DNA of 64,000 nucleotides from Sphingobium sp. Cam5-1 (GTDB lineage: Bacteria > Pseudomonadota > Alphaproteobacteria > Sphingomonadales > Sphingomonadaceae): NCBI RefSeq assembly GCF_015693305.1, contig NZ_CP065138.1, positions 1,984,001 to 2,048,000 on the forward strand, written 5' to 3'. Below the pieces are notes generated by a model that searched no databases, was not told the DNA's origin, and worked only from the letters and a program-made list of their open reading frames with translations. The translations under genes and the position numbers were made by a program. Below, piece after piece: positions 61,897 to 64,000 of this stretch. Positions within the stretch are counted from its first letter, which is position 1, and each line of letters starts with the position of its first letter.

Positions 61897-63765
61897 CTAC
61901 TGAACCAGTCGAGCCGTCTGGAGTGCTGTGGAGAATAGTTGCAGCAGGGCCGTGGTGATACTGTCATCGGCTGTCACGGTCTGCACCAACGGAGAACCAT
62001 TGACGCCGGATGACGCGCAACTTTGCAGCGCGGTGAGAACCTGATCGGAACTCCCGGCCTTTCCTGCCGGATAGGGCGAAGGAGGAGGCGGCAAAAACGG
62101 CGCAATATTGTTTTGCGACCAACTGTCGCCGGAAAGAGATTCCGGCAGATATTGCGTATAGAGGATCGCGATCTTGATGCCCTTGGCCTTGATAGCCGTG
62201 CATTCAGTCAGGTCGCTGCTCCGCATTGGTCCGAAATATCGGCCCCCGCCATTTGGTTGATCCAACATACCGTCCGTGATGAGGAACAATATCTTTTGTG
62301 GCGTCGCTCCCGGGGCACCCGTCCCCGCATTGGGGATGAGATTTTTCATCGTGGTGAGCATGTTCGTCACTTCGGTCGCTTTATCGTCTATATTGCTCCC
62401 GCTCGTCGGCATCGAGTTTTTCCACCAATAATCATCCGCCGGAAACAGGGATGCTGCCGAAAAGCCACTGCCGTATGACGCGACGTTAGTCAGACTGTTC
62501 AGCGTCCTGACAGGTGAACTATTGCCGGATCGCGTCCAGTCGAACGAGAACATCTGTGCCCGATAGGTAACCTGATATTGGGAAGCCTGGCTTGCAGCGA
62601 ATGGGATCAACTGCGATGCGGCTGAGACCATGTCGTCCTTGCGCAGGATAATGCTGGAAGGGCTACCATAGATTCTGCCGTAATTATGGGTGAGCCAATA
62701 ACCGTCAGCCCAGTATCCGGTGTCATAGTCGGAATACACTGGCATGCCCGTAGTCGTGCTCGTGGTGGTGGTCGAGGCACCCCCGTTGGTCGGCGTGGAG
62801 ACCACAGTCGTCGTCGTGGTCGGCGTCACTTTCTTTTTGACGGTAGACGCGCCGCTGGAACTGGAAGCGACAGTATAAGTAGTGACGTTATAAGTGCTGA
62901 CAGTGGTATCGATGTTCTTCTTGTTGGCTCCACTCCCGGATGTTGTTCGCGTGGGGCCTGTGATCGTCGGCGTTGAAGTTGAGGTCATGAGATTACCGGC
63001 GCTGTCATATACCAGGTCAGCTGACGAATCCCATCTGTAGAAGACATTCTGGGTCGTGGAGCCGGACGTATAATATCCTGCCGATAGCAATATGTGTCGG
63101 GCTTGCTGATCCTTGACGTAAATATTGTCGGTTTTCGGAAGCATCGCGTGGCACGCAAAGGCGCAGCCGTTCGCGTTTTCGCTCGTCTTGGTGGCCGCGA
63201 TTATCTTGCTCACTCCATCCGAGGTCGCAGGCAGGAGCATGGATGGCGAATTGTCCATCGCAAGGTAAAAATCGACATTGGGCGGCTGCGCGGCGCTTGC
63301 CGAGGATGTTCCGCTGACCGTCAGAGTGCCAGCCCCCAAAATGCCACCGAATACATTGACCGACTTGGCCGTGTAGCTGACGGTAGCCTTGCGAAGATAG
63401 CCCAGTGCGCCGCTGCCGCCGGACGTCCCGTCCGTAATCGTGGGTGTCACCTGCAGGTCCTGGTAACCGCTCAGGAGGCTGGCCTGAGCACTGAACATCG
63501 TGCGCGCGGCAGCAGTCGCGTCACTGTTCGACTGAAGGATCATCGAGGGTCCGACAGCCGCGAGCGCCGCTGCGTCGGCCGCGGCGTTCAGGTGCGTCTG
63601 GAGGCTCATGGCGCGAGAATAATCGATGCCAAAGCCGGTGACGAAGGTCAGCGGGACAAGCGAAAATGCCATGATCATCATGGCCCCGCCTTGTTGATCG
63701 GCCTTTAGACGAGCAGCGAGGCCGGCCATCGCTGCCGAAGAACGGAGACAAGAGGATTTTGTCAT
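61897..63765 (-). CDS. tadG: TadG-like pilus assembly protein with vWA domain
   Basis: 622 residues. The N-terminus has the Tad-type membrane anchor (GGAMMIMAFSLVPLTFVTGF, then IDYSRAM). The von Willebrand A domain has DFYLAMDNSPSM as the metal-ion motif (DxSxS) and KILFLITDGML further on. A Thr/Ser-rich, low-complexity insert (about residues 270-330) interrupts it. TadG is part of the Flp pilus machinery for surface attachment. The TadE-like gene lies 11 bp upstream on the same strand. Confidence 0.85.
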   Translation of the reverse strand: MTKSSCLRSSAAMAGLAARLKADQQGGAMMIMAFSLVPLTFVTGFGIDYSRAMSLQTHLNAAADAAALAAVGPSMILQSNSDATAAARTMFSAQASLLSGYQDLQVTPTITDGTSGGSGALGYLRKATVSYTAKSVNVFGGILGAGTLTVSGTSSASAAQPPNVDFYLAMDNSPSMLLPATSDGVSKIIAATKTSENANGCAFACHAMLPKTDNIYVKDQQARHILLSAGYYTSGSTTQNVFYRWDSSADLVYDSAGNLMTSTSTPTITGPTRTTSGSGANKKNIDTTVSTYNVTTYTVASSSSGASTVKKKVTPTTTTTVVSTPTNGGASTTTTSTTTGMPVYSDYDTGYWADGYWLTHNYGRIYGSPSSIILRKDDMVSAASQLIPFAASQASQYQVTYRAQMFSFDWTRSGNSSPVRTLNSLTNVASYGSGFSAASLFPADDYWWKNSMPTSGSNIDDKATEVTNMLTTMKNLIPNAGTGAPGATPQKILFLITDGMLDQPNGGGRYFGPMRSSDLTECTAIKAKGIKIAILYTQYLPESLSGDSWSQNNIAPFLPPPPSPYPAGKAGSSDQVLTALQSCASSGVNGSPLVQTVTADDSITTALLQLFSTALQTARLVQ

Positions 63766-63776
63766 CGGTCAAGCAC

Positions 63777-64000
63777 CTAGTAAAGACGAGGAGTCATGTA
63801 GATGGTGTGGGTGAGCGCCGTGGTCCGGATAGGTATATAACTGACCGATGGCGTGAAATTGTAAGTGATCTTGCCCATGTACAGCCAGCCTCCGGCAGTA
63901 CCGACCTGGGTCTTGTTGGCGACGCCGGGAACAAGATTCTGACAGACATTCGATCCGTCCGGTGAGGTCGGCACCATAGTAGAATTGATCATATCGGCCG
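63777..64000 (-). CDS. TadE/TadF-like pseudopilin, 5' end cut by the window
   Basis: The frame is open to the window edge (ADMINSTMVPTSPDGSN visible upstream of the internal Met). The visible C-terminus (WLYMGKITYNFTPSVSYIP, ending IYMTPRLY) suits a minor Tad pilin. It precedes TadG in the same operon. The N-terminal membrane anchor is outside the window, so the family call rests on context and the C-terminal pattern. Confidence 0.6.
   Translation of the reverse strand, partial: ADMINSTMVPTSPDGSNVCQNLVPGVANKTQVGTAGGWLYMGKITYNFTPSVSYIPIRTTALTHTIYMTPRLY

Overview
The window looks like chromosomal DNA of a sphingomonad-type alphaproteobacterium (Sphingobium/Novosphingobium/Sphingomonas group). 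I infer this from the high G+C content, the FecA/FecI/FecR-type and other TonB-dependent receptor genes, a luxR-luxI-phyH arrangement, glutathione transferases beside CoA-dependent catabolic genes, and a conjugative module of the DUF3363-relaxase/DUF736/DUF2958/ArdC/DUF2285 type. No database search was possible. Family names rest on motifs read in the translations.

Layout. (1) 1-8.3 kb: accessory genes, namely a truncated Fic protein, a possible nuclease operon (PD-(D/E)XK, Xre + YozE/SAM-like, HNH-like) and several hypotheticals. (2) 8.35-19.25 kb: a mobilisation/maintenance module read mostly leftward, with relaxase, lytic transglycosylase, TraF-type S26 peptidase, a small HTH protein, DUF736, ParB-like, DUF2958, ArdC and a frameshifted DUF6499/DUF2285 gene. 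This is the backbone of an integrative conjugative element or its remnant. (3) 19.4-25.05 kb, rightward: luxR, luxI, a phytanoyl-CoA-dioxygenase-like gene, a GntR-like gene, then a lasso-peptide cassette. That cassette is a 39-residue precursor gene, a fused B1/B2 protease gene and an asparagine-synthetase-like cyclase gene. (4) 25.6-27.1 kb: a secreted protein and the first 27 codons of a caspase-family gene. (5) 27.1-42.7 kb: an inserted catabolic island with a YghU/Nu-class GST, a MalT-like regulator, a second GST, a SnoaL-like protein, a GMC oxidoreductase, 3-oxoacid CoA-transferase A/B, a TonB receptor, a rhodanese, a glutathione reductase, a thiolase, an IS5-type remnant, tRNA-Arg(CCG) and an IS200-type element. 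(6) 42.7-43.3 kb: the rest of the caspase gene. (7) 43.6-50.0 kb, leftward: ECF sigma factor, FecR-type anti-sigma, STN-containing TonB receptor and an Atxe2-type lasso isopeptidase. (8) 50.0-53.6 kb: a gene-poor stretch with a tRNA-Ser 3'-end-like sequence, then decayed oxidoreductase genes. (9) 53.6-64 kb: ordinary chromosomal genes (SDR, SnoaL-like, M19 dipeptidase, YeiH, Lrp/AsnC, BcsA-like glycosyltransferase with an HlyD-like partner, TadG/TadE).

Main reading. The lasso biosynthetic operon (3) and the isopeptidase/receptor/sigma module (7) look like two halves of one lasso-peptide locus. Split pieces of a single caspase gene flank region (5), so the catabolic island was probably inserted between the two halves, which would have lain about 3 kb apart beforehand. 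The biosynthetic half sits behind a LuxR/LuxI pair with a 20-bp lux-box-like palindrome. The uptake half sits under a FecI/FecR-type surface-signalling system. Production would then be quorum-controlled and uptake/linearisation ligand-controlled. The regulatory links are inference from arrangement and motifs.
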